DNA from: Salinisphaera dokdonensis
GTDB taxonomy: Bacteria; Pseudomonadota; Gammaproteobacteria; Nevskiales; Salinisphaeraceae
Direction of reading: 5' to 3'
Assembly (NCBI RefSeq): GCF_040361215.1
Contig: NZ_APND01000001.1
Location: 310,001 to 374,000, forward strand
DNA: 64,000 nucleotides
Positions 12,677 through 21,649 of the stretch are shown one piece after another. Both the position numbers and the translations under genes were made by a program. Under the pieces are notes generated by a model. It saw nothing but the letters and a program-made list of their open reading frames with translations. It was not told where the DNA came from and ran no database searches. The stretch's first letter is position 1; every line of letters starts with the position of its first letter.

Positions 12677-13006
12677 TCAGCCGTTGTTGGCGGCGTTCTC
12701 GAGCAGGCTCTTGAGCTCGCCCGACTGGAACATGTCGATGACGATGTCGGAACCGCCGAGCAGTTCGCCGTTGACGTAGAGCTGCGGGATCGTCGGCCAG
12801 TTGGAATAGACCTTCACGCCCTGGCGATAGATCTCTTCGTCGTCGAACACGTTGACGGCCTTGAACGGCACGCCGCAGGCCTTCAGTGCTTCCGCGCTAC
12901 GGGCCGAGAAACCGCACTGCGGAAAGTCCGGGGTGCCCTTCATGTAGAGCACGATCGGGTTGTTCTCGACTTCGTTCTTGATGACTTCCATTGCTTTGGC
13001 GCTCAT
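12677..13006 (-). CDS. grxD: Monothiol glutaredoxin, CGFS type
   Basis: Grx4-family monothiol glutaredoxin, which with glutathione binds and passes on [2Fe-2S] clusters in the cytoplasm. It has the family residues VLYMKGTPDFPQCGFSARS (active Cys in CGFS), NWPTIPQLYVNGELLGGSD and a length of 109 residues, matching E. coli GrxD. The start at 13006 is set by AAGGA seven bases upstream; the open frame runs 21 codons further but without resemblance to the family. It lies about 70 bp upstream of icd on the same strand. Confidence 0.93.
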   Translation of the reverse strand: MSAKAMEVIKNEVENNPIVLYMKGTPDFPQCGFSARSAEALKACGVPFKAVNVFDDEEIYRQGVKVYSNWPTIPQLYVNGELLGGSDIVIDMFQSGELKSLLENAANNG

Positions 13007-13072
13007 CGCGATGTCCTTTATTCGTGAAACCTTCTTGCTGGCGCCGATTATAACGCGCCTGTCGAGCACTCG

Positions 13073-14647
13073 TTATCCGCGCCTGCCGTAACCGCCACCG
13101 CCGGCCGAAGCGATCGACAACCGCTGCCCGGTTCGCGCAATGCCCGTGCATTTGGGCGGCAGCACTTCATCGTCGAGCCGATTTTCGCCAGCCTGGCCAG
13201 GTTCGCCGCCCGCACGCGCCCACGGCGCATGACGGCGACGTTCGGCGAGCACGGTATAGCTCGCCTCGGCGAGAAACTCGATCTCGCGCACGAGGCCATC
13301 GCCGCCACGCTGTGCGCCGGCGCCGCCGCTGTTCCGGCGCAGCGCATAGCGGTGCATGCGCAGCGGAAAATGGCGCTCCAGCACTTCCACCGGCGTGTTC
13401 AGCGTATTGGTCATATGCGCCTGCACGCCGCTCGCGCCATCGCGGTTTGGCCCCGCGCCCAGTCCGCCGCCCATGGTTTCGTAATAATCCCAGGGCGACT
13501 CGGCGCGATGCGAGCCAAGCGCGACGTTGTTCATGCTGCCGTGGCTGGCGGCCGGGATACGCTCACCCACGGCCTCGGTCAGCGCACCGAGCACCGCATC
13601 GACCACGCGCTGGCTGGTTTCGACATTGCCTGCCGCCACCGCACGCGGATGCCGCGCGTTGAGCAACGACCCATCGGGCGCGCTGATCTCGATGTCTTCG
13701 AACGCGCCCGCACATGCGGGGACCTGCGCCGGCATCAAACAGCGAAAGACATAGAGCGCGCCGGCCGCGGTAACCGACAGTGGACAGTTCACGTTACCGG
13801 CAGTCTCGTCGGCGCTGCCGGCAAAATCCACGCGCACATGGCCTTTCTCGATCTCGATACGACAGGCGATCGCCAGATCGCTGTTGCCCTGGCCGTCGTC
13901 GTCCATCACGTCCGTGAAGCGATAGGTGCCGTCCGGCAGTTCGCGCAGTGCGCTGGCGGCGAGCTTGCGGGCGTAGTCGTTGTACTCGGCCAGACGTGTT
14001 TCGAAAGCGCCCACATCGGCGGCCTCGCCCTCGCCAATCAACGCCGAGAGCCGCCGCAGGCCAATACGATTGGCCGCGATCTGGGCGCTGAAATCGCCGC
14101 GCGCAATCGGCGGGTTGCGCAGATGCTGCAACCAGTCGCCGAGTACGGATTCGTCGATCGTGTCGTTATCGACCAGTGCCACCGGGGCGATGACCAGCCC
14201 CTCCTCGTCGAGATGCTTCGACAACGGCATCGAGCCCGGTGAATCAGAGCCGATATCGGCGTGGTGCGCCCGGTTGGCAACAAACGCGACCAACTCGTCG
14301 CCCACGAACAGCGGCGCGATCAAGGTCACGTCCGGCAGATGGGTGCCGCCGAGGTAGGGATCGTTGAGCGCGATCATCTGCCCCGGTTCCCATTCGCGCG
14401 CCGCGACAATATCGGCCATGGCATAGGCCATGCTGCCCAGATGTACCGGGATATGCGCGGCCTGGGCACACAGGCGCCCGCGCGCATCGAATACCGCGCA
14501 GGAATAATCCAGCCGGTCGCGAATATTCGGCGAGAACGCGGCCTGCGCCAGGCTCGCCCCCATCTCCTCGCAGACCGCGGTGATCCGGCTGGCGAAGATA
14601 GCCAGCTCGATGGCGTCTGCCGGGGCTTTCGAAGCACGATTGTTCAT
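13073..14647 (-). CDS. Hydantoinase B/oxoprolinase family protein
   Basis: A 524-residue cytoplasmic protein of the HyuB family, whose members form the B subunit of ATP-dependent N-methylhydantoinases, oxoprolinases and acetone-carboxylase-like enzymes. Family features seen are EEMGASLAQAAFSPNIRDRLDYSCAVFD at the start (shown only in part here), the HADIGSDSPGSMP segment, VDFAGSADETAGNVNCPLS and the glycine-rich GGGLGAGPNRDGASGVQAHM. No HyuA partner is encoded in the window, so either the A subunit lies elsewhere or this is a stand-alone paralogue. The start is taken at ATG 14647; a GTG at 14689 is possible. Neither has a convincing Shine-Dalgarno. Confidence 0.82.
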   Translation of the reverse strand: MNNRASKAPADAIELAIFASRITAVCEEMGASLAQAAFSPNIRDRLDYSCAVFDARGRLCAQAAHIPVHLGSMAYAMADIVAAREWEPGQMIALNDPYLGGTHLPDVTLIAPLFVGDELVAFVANRAHHADIGSDSPGSMPLSKHLDEEGLVIAPVALVDNDTIDESVLGDWLQHLRNPPIARGDFSAQIAANRIGLRRLSALIGEGEAADVGAFETRLAEYNDYARKLAASALRELPDGTYRFTDVMDDDGQGNSDLAIACRIEIEKGHVRVDFAGSADETAGNVNCPLSVTAAGALYVFRCLMPAQVPACAGAFEDIEISAPDGSLLNARHPRAVAAGNVETSQRVVDAVLGALTEAVGERIPAASHGSMNNVALGSHRAESPWDYYETMGGGLGAGPNRDGASGVQAHMTNTLNTPVEVLERHFPLRMHRYALRRNSGGAGAQRGGDGLVREIEFLAEASYTVLAERRRHAPWARAGGEPGQAGENRLDDEVLPPKCTGIARTGQRLSIASAGGGGYGRRG

Positions 14648-14736
14648 GCCGGCGAGTCTAGCAATCCACCCGTGAAAGATCAGCGTCACGACACCGATCG
14701 AGCGTCCGTAAATACCCGTAGTTCAATGCTCCCGCT

Positions 14737-14764
14737 TTGAAAATCGCTGGGTAATCCTTATATA
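14737..14764 (+). promoter_or_regulatory. Sigma-70 promoter of the superoxide dismutase gene
   Basis: TTGAAA (14737-14742) and TATATA (14759-14764) are separated by 16 bases. The expected start is near 14771, giving a leader of about 38 nt that contains AAGGGA before the ATG. It lies in the 160-bp gap between divergent hyuB and the superoxide dismutase gene. Confidence 0.6.
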
Positions 14765-14808
14765 AGTAGTCGGCGTAGGTTCACTCATCTCAATACAAGG
14801 GATATGAC

Positions 14809-15417
14809 ATGGCATTTGAACTGCCCGATCTTCCGTATGACTACGACGCGCTCGAACCGTATATCGACGGTCGTACGATGGAGATCCACTACGAAAAGCA
14901 TCACAACGCCTATCTGACCAAATTCAAGAAGGCCATCGAAGGCACGGAACTCGAAGATCAGGATCTCGAGACGATTCTTTCGAAAGCCGGCCAGCACGGC
15001 CCGGGCGTTCGCAACCAGGGTGGCGGCTACTTCAACCACATCCTGTTCTGGGACAGCATGTCCCCGAGCGGCGGCGGCAAGCCCACGGGCGGCCTCGGCA
15101 CCGCGATCGATTCGAGCTTCGGCTCCTTCGATGACTTCAAGGAGCAGTTCACGACCGCGGCCACCGGCCTGTTCGGTTCGGGCTTCGTCTGGTTGGTGCC
15201 GCAGGGCAACCAGCTCAAGATCGTATCCACCCAGAATCAGGACAACCCGATCATGGACGTGGTGTCCGAATCCGGTAAGCCGGTCATGGGTCTGGACGTG
15301 TGGGAGCACGCCTTCTACCTGAAGTACCAGAACCGCAAACCGGAATACGTGGATGCCTGGTGGAACGTCGTCAACTGGGACGGCATCGCCAAGCGCTACG
15401 ACGAGCAGGTCGGCTAA
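14809..15417 (+). CDS. Superoxide dismutase (Fe/Mn family)
   Basis: A 202-residue cytoplasmic dismutase turning superoxide into oxygen and hydrogen peroxide. Metal ligands are the His of IHYEKHHNAYL, the His of YFNHILFWDSM, and Asp and His of the LDVWEHAFYLKYQNRKPEY block. Two selectivity markers look Mn-type or cambialistic rather than Fe-type. The position before the second ligand is GGGYFNH rather than AAQVWNH, and the Gln comes from the later NQDNP stretch, as in MnSOD. I therefore leave the symbol open between sodA and sodB. A clear promoter, ribosome site and terminator surround it, so it is a single-gene unit. Confidence 0.93.
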   Translation: MAFELPDLPYDYDALEPYIDGRTMEIHYEKHHNAYLTKFKKAIEGTELEDQDLETILSKAGQHGPGVRNQGGGYFNHILFWDSMSPSGGGKPTGGLGTAIDSSFGSFDDFKEQFTTAATGLFGSGFVWLVPQGNQLKIVSTQNQDNPIMDVVSESGKPVMGLDVWEHAFYLKYQNRKPEYVDAWWNVVNWDGIAKRYDEQVG

Positions 15418-15441
15418 GACCGCGCCCGTTTGCGCTAGAAT

Positions 15442-15475
15442 ACGGCCCCGTCGCATTGCGGCGGGGCCGTTTTTC
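15442..15475 (+). terminator. Rho-independent terminator of the superoxide dismutase gene
   Basis: Stem ACGGCCCCG (15442-15450) pairs with CGGGGCCGT (15462-15470), loop 11 bases, followed by TTTTCGTTT. It starts 25 bp after the stop codon and separates the gene from argD. Confidence 0.85.
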
Positions 15476-15541
15476 GTTTGGGATGTCTGTTTTCACGGCA
15501 ACCATCTGTGGTCGTGGATCAATTCCCGTTCAGGACGCCTC

Positions 15542-16732
15542 ATGGCCAACATGCATCTGATTCCAACCTACAAGCGCCAGCCCGTGGCATTCGAACGCGG
15601 CGACGGTGCCTGGCTTTACGACAGCCACGGCGAGCGCTATCTAGACGCGCTGTCCGGCATCGCGGTCAACGCACTCGGGCATTCCCACCCGGCGCTGATC
15701 GAAGCGATCACCGACCAGGCCAGCAAGCTGTTGCACACATCGAATCTCTACGAGATCGACGTGCAGACCCATCTCGCCGACCGACTGTGCGAACTCTCGG
15801 GCATGGACGCCGTGTTCTTCGGCAACAGCGGCAGCGAGGCCAACGAGGCCGCGATCAAGCTCGCGCGCCTGCACGGCCACAATCGCGGTATCGACACGCC
15901 GGTTGTCGTGGTGATGGACAGCGCCTTTCACGGTCGCACCCTCGCCGCCCTGGCCGCCACCGGCAACGCGAGCGCCCAGAAAGGCTTCGAGCCGATGCCT
16001 GAAGGCTTCATCCGCGTGCCCTATGGGGATATCGATGCGATCGCCGAACTTACGGATCGCAATATCGCTGCCGTGCACGTCGAGCCCATTCAGGGCGAAG
16101 GTGGCGTCCGCGTGCCGCCGACCGCTTTCCTGCCGGCGCTGCGCGAGCTCTGCGACGAGCGCAACTGGCTGATGATGTTGGACGAGGTGCAAACCGGCGT
16201 CGGCCGCACCGGCCACTGGTTCGCCCATCAGGCTGCAGGCATCACGCCCGACGTCATGTGTCTGGCCAAGGGCCTGGGCGGCGGCGTGCCCATTGGCGCG
16301 GCCGTGGTCGCGGGTGCGGCGCGCGAACTGTTCGGCCCCGGCAGCCATGGATCGACCTTTGGCGGCAATCCGCTGGCCTGCCGCGCCGCCCTTGCCGTGC
16401 TTGGAACCATCGAAAAGGACGGCCTGCTCTCACACGCTCAGGCGATGGGCGATTCCATCTGCGAGCAGATCGACGCGCGCGTCGGCGAACTCGATCATGT
16501 CGTGGAAATTCGCGGCGCGGGATTGATGATCGGCATCGAACTCACCGAGCCCTGCGCCGAGCTGGTCAACGCCGCGCGCGACCAAGGCATTCTGCTCAAC
16601 GTCACGGCAGGGTCGGTCATCCGACTGCTGCCGCCGCTGATCATCGGACCGGCCGAAGTGGAACGGCTGGTCGACGGCGTGTGTCACCTCATCGAGAACA
16701 TGACGACAACTCAAACAACGCAAGCTAACTGA
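15542..16732 (+). CDS. argD: Acetylornithine aminotransferase
   Basis: PLP-dependent class III aminotransferase (396 residues), which converts N-acetylglutamate semialdehyde to N-acetylornithine in arginine synthesis and may double as succinyldiaminopimelate aminotransferase. Seen are FFGNSGSEANEAAIKLAR, FHGRTLAALAATG, the Asp of LDEVQTGVGRTG and the Schiff-base Lys in CLAKGLGGGVPIGA. ATG 15542 follows AGGACG by five bases; codons further upstream run through the preceding terminator and are not family-like. argF begins two bases after the stop, forming an arginine operon. Confidence 0.95.
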   Translation: MANMHLIPTYKRQPVAFERGDGAWLYDSHGERYLDALSGIAVNALGHSHPALIEAITDQASKLLHTSNLYEIDVQTHLADRLCELSGMDAVFFGNSGSEANEAAIKLARLHGHNRGIDTPVVVVMDSAFHGRTLAALAATGNASAQKGFEPMPEGFIRVPYGDIDAIAELTDRNIAAVHVEPIQGEGGVRVPPTAFLPALRELCDERNWLMMLDEVQTGVGRTGHWFAHQAAGITPDVMCLAKGLGGGVPIGAAVVAGAARELFGPGSHGSTFGGNPLACRAALAVLGTIEKDGLLSHAQAMGDSICEQIDARVGELDHVVEIRGAGLMIGIELTEPCAELVNAARDQGILLNVTAGSVIRLLPPLIIGPAEVERLVDGVCHLIENMTTTQTTQAN

Positions 16733-16734
16733 CC

Positions 16735-17631
16735 ATGACCCTGCGACATTTCCTCAGCCTCGACGATCTGGATGCCGACGGTATCCGGCGCGTTATCGAC
16801 AATTCGATCGCGCTCAAGCGCAAGCCGCCCAAGCACCCGCCGCTCGCCGGGCGCACGCTGGCCATGCTGTTCGAGAAAGCCTCGACACGTACGCGCGTGT
16901 CGTTTGAAGCCGGCATGACGCAGCTCGGCGGGCACGCGTTGTTCCTGTCTCCGCAGGACACCCAGATCGGGCGCGGCGAACCGGTCGAGGACACCGCGCG
17001 CGTTATCTCGCGCATGGTCGACGCGGTGATGATTCGCAACCACTCGCACGAAACGCTGGAGCGCTTCGCGGCCTATTCCAGCGTGCCGGTGATCAACGGC
17101 CTGACCGATCGTCTGCATCCCTGCCAGCTGCTGGCCGACTTGCAGACGTTCCAGGAACACCGCGGCGATATCGCCGGCAAGACCGTGGCCTGGATCGGCG
17201 ACGGCAACAATATGTGCCATTCCTATCTGCTGGCCGCACGCCTGCTCGGCTTCGATCTGCGTATCGCCACACCCGAGGGCTACGGCCCGAACCCGCAGAT
17301 CCTGAAGACCTGCAGCGAGCGCGCCGTGATTTGCGACGACGCGCCTCAGGCCGCCGACGGCGCCGATCTCGTGGTCACCGACGTCTGGGCCAGCATGGGC
17401 GACGAGGACGATCGCGAAGTGCGCCTCGCGGATTTCGCCAACTTCCAGGTCAACAAGGCATTGATGAGCTGGGCCAAGGACGATGCCCTGTTCATGCACT
17501 GCCTACCCGCCCATCGCGGCGAGGAAGTCAGCGCGGAAGTGATCGACGGCCCCAACAGCGTGGTCTGGGACGAGGCTGAAAACCGCCTGCACGCCCAGAA
17601 GGCGCTGCTTCTGGACCTGCTGACCGACTAG
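16735..17631 (+). CDS. argF: Ornithine carbamoyltransferase
   Basis: Joins carbamoyl phosphate and ornithine to citrulline. The 298-residue protein shows the carbamoyl-phosphate motif STRTR (in EKASTRTRVSFEAGM), HPCQLLADLQT, the ornithine-side DVWASMG and the Cys/His motif HCLPAHRGEEV. Length is slightly short for the family but all catalytic elements are present. It follows argD with a two-base gap and probably depends on translational coupling because no separate Shine-Dalgarno is evident. Confidence 0.95.
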   Translation: MTLRHFLSLDDLDADGIRRVIDNSIALKRKPPKHPPLAGRTLAMLFEKASTRTRVSFEAGMTQLGGHALFLSPQDTQIGRGEPVEDTARVISRMVDAVMIRNHSHETLERFAAYSSVPVINGLTDRLHPCQLLADLQTFQEHRGDIAGKTVAWIGDGNNMCHSYLLAARLLGFDLRIATPEGYGPNPQILKTCSERAVICDDAPQAADGADLVVTDVWASMGDEDDREVRLADFANFQVNKALMSWAKDDALFMHCLPAHRGEEVSAEVIDGPNSVVWDEAENRLHAQKALLLDLLTD

Positions 17632-17659
17632 CGGCACGTCACCCTATATAGTCGCGATC

Positions 17660-17697
17660 GGGCCGTCAGTCAGAGCTTTTCTCAGCTCTGGCGGCCC
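17660..17697. terminator. Stem-loop between convergent argF and egtD
   Basis: Outer stem GGGCCG/CGGCCC (17660-17665 with 17692-17697) and inner stem CAGAGC/GCTCTG (17671-17676 with 17685-17690) make an interrupted hairpin that overlaps the last codons of egtD. No proper T-run follows on either strand, so termination is only possible, not shown. Confidence 0.35.
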
Positions 17698-18695
17698 GCC
17701 AGCACCAGAGAATAGGCGCCGCCGTCAGCCTCGAAGTGGCGATTCACCTCGAGGCCCGCAGCCTGCAGCATCGCCGCGAGCGATCCCGGCGTGAACTTGT
17801 GGCTGAACTCGGTGACGATCTCCTCGCCGGCGTCCATATCAATGGCCGTATCCAGCGTCGGTAATGTCACTCGATGCGCTTTCTGAGCACCCAGACGCAT
17901 TTCGATCCGATTGTGCTCGCGATCGAACACCGCACGATGGCGATAGCTGTCGACGGGAAAGTCCGCGCCCAGCTCGCGGTTGAGCACGCGCAGCACGTTG
18001 CGATTGAACTCGGCCGTGATTCCTTCGGCGTCGTCATAGGCGGCCTCAAGCGTGGCGCTGTCCTTGACTCGGTCCACGCCGAGCAGCAGTTGGTCGTCGT
18101 CGCGCATCAGAGAGGCGATCTGCTCGAGCATCTGCTGCGCCGGGCCTGGCTCGAAATTGCCCAGCGTGCCGCCGAGAAACACGATCAGACGACGCCCGCT
18201 CGATGGCAGCGGCAGGTTATCCAGACCACCGGTGTAGTCGCCGATCAGCGCATGCACGGACAGCCACTCGTAGTCGTGCACCAGCGCAGCGCCGGCATCC
18301 AGCATCATCTGTGCGGACACGTCGAAGGGCCAATAACTGCACGCATGGCCGAGCGCGTCGCAGGCGTCCAGCAGGTGGCGCGTCTTGCGTGAACTCCCGC
18401 TGCCGAGTTCAAGCATGTGATCGCAGCGCGCGTATTCGATGATCTCGCGCCCGTGTGCGGCCAGCAGCGCTGCCTCGGTACGCGACGGGTAATACTCGCG
18501 CGTACGACAGATCGCCTCGAACAATTCGGAGCCGCGATCGTCGTAGAAATACTTCGGCGGCAAGGAGCGTGGCCGCGACAACAGACCGGCGTGGACATCC
18601 TCGGCCAGGGTCGACACCGGCGTCGCCGGCGCGACGGCGGCGCTGGTCAGGCGCGCCGCATTCTCGAGATTTCGCATGTCAGCAGACCCGCGCAT
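17682..18695 (-). CDS. egtD: L-histidine N-alpha-methyltransferase (ergothioneine)
   Basis: SAM-dependent enzyme adding three methyl groups to histidine to give hercynine, the first step of ergothioneine synthesis. At 337 residues it has normal length. Family features are PPKYFYDDRGSELFEAI near residue 47, the ThreeFold TREYYPSRTEAALL, the SAM-binding LELGSGSSRKTRHLL, FLGGTLGNF and LLLGVDRVKD. It is divergent from egtC-egtB with a 71-bp spacer, so one control region could serve the pathway. ATG 18695 is used; ATG 18677 is an alternative. Confidence 0.93.
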   Translation of the reverse strand: MRGSADMRNLENAARLTSAAVAPATPVSTLAEDVHAGLLSRPRSLPPKYFYDDRGSELFEAICRTREYYPSRTEAALLAAHGREIIEYARCDHMLELGSGSSRKTRHLLDACDALGHACSYWPFDVSAQMMLDAGAALVHDYEWLSVHALIGDYTGGLDNLPLPSSGRRLIVFLGGTLGNFEPGPAQQMLEQIASLMRDDDQLLLGVDRVKDSATLEAAYDDAEGITAEFNRNVLRVLNRELGADFPVDSYRHRAVFDREHNRIEMRLGAQKAHRVTLPTLDTAIDMDAGEEIVTEFSHKFTPGSLAAMLQAAGLEVNRHFEADGGAYSLVLAGRQS

Positions 18696-18766
18696 CGGGC
18701 CGATTGGGCGTGTTGCCAGCGAAGGTTATCATCGCCTAGTAATCCTCATATCCCGGACATTTACGG

Positions 18767-19531
18767 ATGTGCCGAATCGCCGGTTTCATCGGTCCTTCGC
18801 TTACCCTCGGCGAGTTGGTGTGTGATCCACCGCATGGCCTCGCCCACCAATCCTGGGCCGCGCAGGAGATGGTCAGCGCCACGGTCAATGCAGATGGCTG
18901 GGGCGCAGCCTGGCTCGACGACCAGCGCCGTCCCGCTGTCTATCGCCAGATCCTGCCGATCTGGGCCGACGTCAATCTCGAAGCCCTCGCCCGCAGCCTG
19001 CGCTCTGGCGTGTGGCTGGCAAACGTTCGCAGCGCGACCGCCGGGCTGGGGACGGACTACGCCAACACCCAGCCGTTCCACGACGATGACCTGCTGTTCA
19101 CGCACAACGGCTTCATCGACCGATTCGCGCACACCCTCCGCGCACGCGTGCGGGCCGCTCTCGATCCCGAGATCGAGATCTCCATTAACGGCAATACCGA
19201 TTCCGAATACCTGTTCGCGCTCATCCGCCAGCAACGCGGCACGCTTGCCGAGCGGGTGCGCGCCGCGCTCGCACTCGTACGCGAATGGCTGGCCGAAACG
19301 ACCGACGTGCGCGCCCTGCTCAACGTGATCGTCAGCGACGGCCATCAAGTGGTCGCCACACGCGACGCACTGCACGGCGACGCGCCCTCGCTCTACTACC
19401 ACGCGAACTGGCACGGCGGCGTCGCCATTGGCTCGGAAGCGTTCGACAACCAGAACGGTTGGCAGCGCGTAGAGTCTGGCGAATTACTCGTGGTGAAAGC
19501 CGGCGCCGCGCCGGTCAGAGAAAAGTTATGA
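18767..19531 (+). CDS. egtC: Gamma-glutamyl-hercynylcysteine sulfoxide hydrolase
   Basis: Class-II (Ntn) glutamine-amidotransferase fold. The nucleophile is Cys2, exposed after Met removal (MCRIAGFIGP). It removes glutamate from gamma-glutamyl hercynylcysteine sulfoxide in the EgtB route that uses gamma-glutamylcysteine. Visible are the VNADGWGAAWL motif, NVRSATAG and FTHNGFID, all of the amidotransferase fold. 254 residues is normal. It overlaps egtB by ATGA, and egtD is divergent, which supports the pathway assignment over other YafJ-type amidotransferases. Confidence 0.9.
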   Translation: MCRIAGFIGPSLTLGELVCDPPHGLAHQSWAAQEMVSATVNADGWGAAWLDDQRRPAVYRQILPIWADVNLEALARSLRSGVWLANVRSATAGLGTDYANTQPFHDDDLLFTHNGFIDRFAHTLRARVRAALDPEIEISINGNTDSEYLFALIRQQRGTLAERVRAALALVREWLAETTDVRALLNVIVSDGHQVVATRDALHGDAPSLYYHANWHGGVAIGSEAFDNQNGWQRVESGELLVVKAGAAPVREKL

Positions 19532-20661
19532 CGCAGAACGCCCCCAGCCGGTTGTCGCAGTTACGCCGGACGAGCCTGGCCATGCTCGACGGATTGTCTG
19601 CCGCTGAGCAGCGTGCACAAAGCCATCCGGAACTCAGCCCCATGCTCTGGCATGTCGGCCACGTGTTCTTCATGGAGACCTACTGGCTGGCCGAACGCGT
19701 CTTCGGCGACCGTAGCGTGACCGACGACTGGCGCGAACTCTACGTGCCCGAAGTCTGTGCCAAGGATGAACGCAGCGGCCTTCTGCCGGATGCAGCGTCG
19801 TTGCGGGCGTGGGCTGCCGAGATCAGCGCGGCGAACGACATGTACTGGCGCCGCGCCGCAGAAATCGATCATCCGCTACTTGAAGACGGCTATCTCGCGG
19901 CGTTCCTTCGTCAGCACTATGCCCAACACCTCGAAACCATGCGTCTCGCTCGCGCCCAGCTTCTGCTGGCACGCACAGAATCGACCACGCCCAGCGGTAT
20001 CGTCGCGGCCTCACCGGATACGCCGATGGCGACCGTCGATGCGGGCATGGTAGCCATCGGTACGGACGACATCGCCGCCTACGACAACGAGCAGCCGTCC
20101 TTCTCGACGCATCTGGATGCGTTCGGCATCGCGCCCCACTGTGTCACCAACGCCCAGTGGCTCGGGTTCATTCAGGCAGGTGGGTACCGGAAGCGTGAAT
20201 TCTGGGATCAAGACGGCTGGGCCTGGCGCGTCGCTGAATCGGTCGAGCATCCGCAGCATTGGCGTCGCGCAGGCGACGGCTGGGATATTCCGGCCGATCT
20301 CGATAACGACGTCGCCAACGCGCCAGTGCACGGCATCGGCTGGTACGAAGCACGGGCCTACGCCCGCTATGCCGACGCACGCCTGCCGCGCGAGATCGAA
20401 TGGGAAGCCGCGCGCCGCCAGGGGGTGCTCCTCGACTGCGAACAGGTCTGGGAGTGGTGCGACGAGGCCTTCTACCCCTACCCGGGCTTCAAGGCGTTTC
20501 CCTACGACGGCTACTCCCGCACCTGGTTCGACGGCGCCCATTTCGTTGCCCGCGGCGCGAGTATCCATACCGAGATCGACGTACGCCGGCCCGGGTTTCG
20601 CAACTTCTACCCGCCGACGCACCGCCATGTGTTTGCCGGCCTGCGTCTGGCGCGCACCTGA
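19528..20661 (+). CDS. egtB: Hercynine oxygenase (sulfoxide synthase)
   Basis: Non-heme iron enzyme that joins hercynine and a thiol with O2 to form the sulfoxide C-S bond of ergothioneine. It has an N-terminal DinB-like helical domain with the likely iron ligands His42 or His45 (WHVGH) and His130/His134 of HYAQHLE, then a formylglycine-generating-type (SUMF1) domain from ~170 to the end with WYEARAYARYADARLPREIEWE, EQVWEWCDEAF and a C-terminal FAGLRLAR. At 377 residues it is shorter than the mycobacterial enzyme (~430). The start ATG overlaps the egtC stop. EgtC beside it implies gamma-glutamylcysteine as the thiol donor. Confidence 0.9.
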   Translation: MTQNAPSRLSQLRRTSLAMLDGLSAAEQRAQSHPELSPMLWHVGHVFFMETYWLAERVFGDRSVTDDWRELYVPEVCAKDERSGLLPDAASLRAWAAEISAANDMYWRRAAEIDHPLLEDGYLAAFLRQHYAQHLETMRLARAQLLLARTESTTPSGIVAASPDTPMATVDAGMVAIGTDDIAAYDNEQPSFSTHLDAFGIAPHCVTNAQWLGFIQAGGYRKREFWDQDGWAWRVAESVEHPQHWRRAGDGWDIPADLDNDVANAPVHGIGWYEARAYARYADARLPREIEWEAARRQGVLLDCEQVWEWCDEAFYPYPGFKAFPYDGYSRTWFDGAHFVARGASIHTEIDVRRPGFRNFYPPTHRHVFAGLRLART

Positions 20662-20726
20662 GCCGCATCGACCGTGGGAAGTTATGACCTATACTGCCTG
20701 CCGGTTCACTTAGGCAGGAAGAGCGT

Positions 20727-21596
20727 ATGCCGACAGCAGATTTGACGCTGCCCGCAGATATCGGCCCCACCGTGGAACGGGCATTGGCCGAGGATGTAGG
20801 CGACGGTGACCGCAATGCAGCGTTGGTCGACGAGGGCCTGCGCGCCAGTGCCAGTGTCATCGTTCGAGAAAACGCCATTCTCGCCGGCTCGCCCTGGTTC
20901 GAGCAGGTCTTTGCCGCTCTGGACTCCAGCGTCTCGGTCGAGTGGGCCTACAGCGACGGCCAGCGCATCCGTTCGAATACGCCTATCTGCCACGTTGAAG
21001 GCCCGGTTCGAGCACTGCTCACCGGCGAGCGCACCGCGCTCAATTTCCTGCAACTGCTAAGCGGCGTGGCGAGTTCGACCTTTGATTTCGTCGAACGCGT
21101 CAAGGGCACCAATACCCAGATCATCGACACCCGCAAGACCTTACCCGGCCTGCGCAGCGCGCAGCGTTACGCGGTGCGCTGCGGCGGCGGCATCAACCAT
21201 CGATTCGGCCTGTTTGATGCCATCCTGATCAAGGAAAACCACATCCTTGCCGCGGGCTCCATCGGCACGGCGGTCCAACGCGCGCGTGAAACCGCCGAGG
21301 GCCTGTTCGTGCAGGTCGAGATTGAAACGCTCGAGGAACTGGAACAGGCGCTGGAAGCGGGCATCGACGGCGTGCTGCTCGATAATTTGCCCAGCCATGT
21401 CCTCGCCCGCGCCGTAAACATGGCCGACGCACACCGTCGCCGCTTCCGGCGCGATATCGTCATCGAGGCCTCGGGCGATATCAATCTGCGCAATGTCCGT
21501 GAGATCGCGGACACCGGCGTGGATCGCATCTCCATCGGCGGCCTCACCAAGCACATCAAGGCGACCGATTTCTCGATGCGGATGAAAACCCGCTAG
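20727..21596 (+). CDS. nadC: Nicotinate-nucleotide pyrophosphorylase (carboxylating)
   Basis: Quinolinate phosphoribosyltransferase, converting quinolinate and PRPP to nicotinate mononucleotide, CO2 and PPi in de novo NAD synthesis. The family blocks ALAEDVGDGDRNAALV, GERTALNFLQLLSGVAS, DTRKTLPGLRSAQRYAVRCGGG and HRFGLFDAILIKENHI are present, as is the C-terminal EASGDINLRNVREIADTGVDRISIG. It has 289 residues and a good ribosome site (AGGAAGAG) before ATG. A TATACT hexamer at 20691-20696 may be its -10 box. It follows egtB by 65 bp and probably has its own transcript. Confidence 0.95.
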   Translation: MPTADLTLPADIGPTVERALAEDVGDGDRNAALVDEGLRASASVIVRENAILAGSPWFEQVFAALDSSVSVEWAYSDGQRIRSNTPICHVEGPVRALLTGERTALNFLQLLSGVASSTFDFVERVKGTNTQIIDTRKTLPGLRSAQRYAVRCGGGINHRFGLFDAILIKENHILAAGSIGTAVQRARETAEGLFVQVEIETLEELEQALEAGIDGVLLDNLPSHVLARAVNMADAHRRRFRRDIVIEASGDINLRNVREIADTGVDRISIGGLTKHIKATDFSMRMKTR

Positions 21597-21606
21597 AGCG
21601 TACTGC

Positions 21607-21639
21607 GCGGCGTGCGGCCGAAAGTGTGCCGCACGCCGC
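21607..21639. terminator. Bidirectional hairpin between nadC and the metC-like gene
   Basis: A perfect 12-bp stem, GCGGCGTGCGGC (21607-21618) with GCCGCACGCCGC (21628-21639), loop nine bases, sits midway between two convergent stop codons. A T-run is lacking on both sides, so it may only be a processing barrier or a weak terminator. Confidence 0.5.
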
Positions 21640-21649
21640 CCTGGTCATT

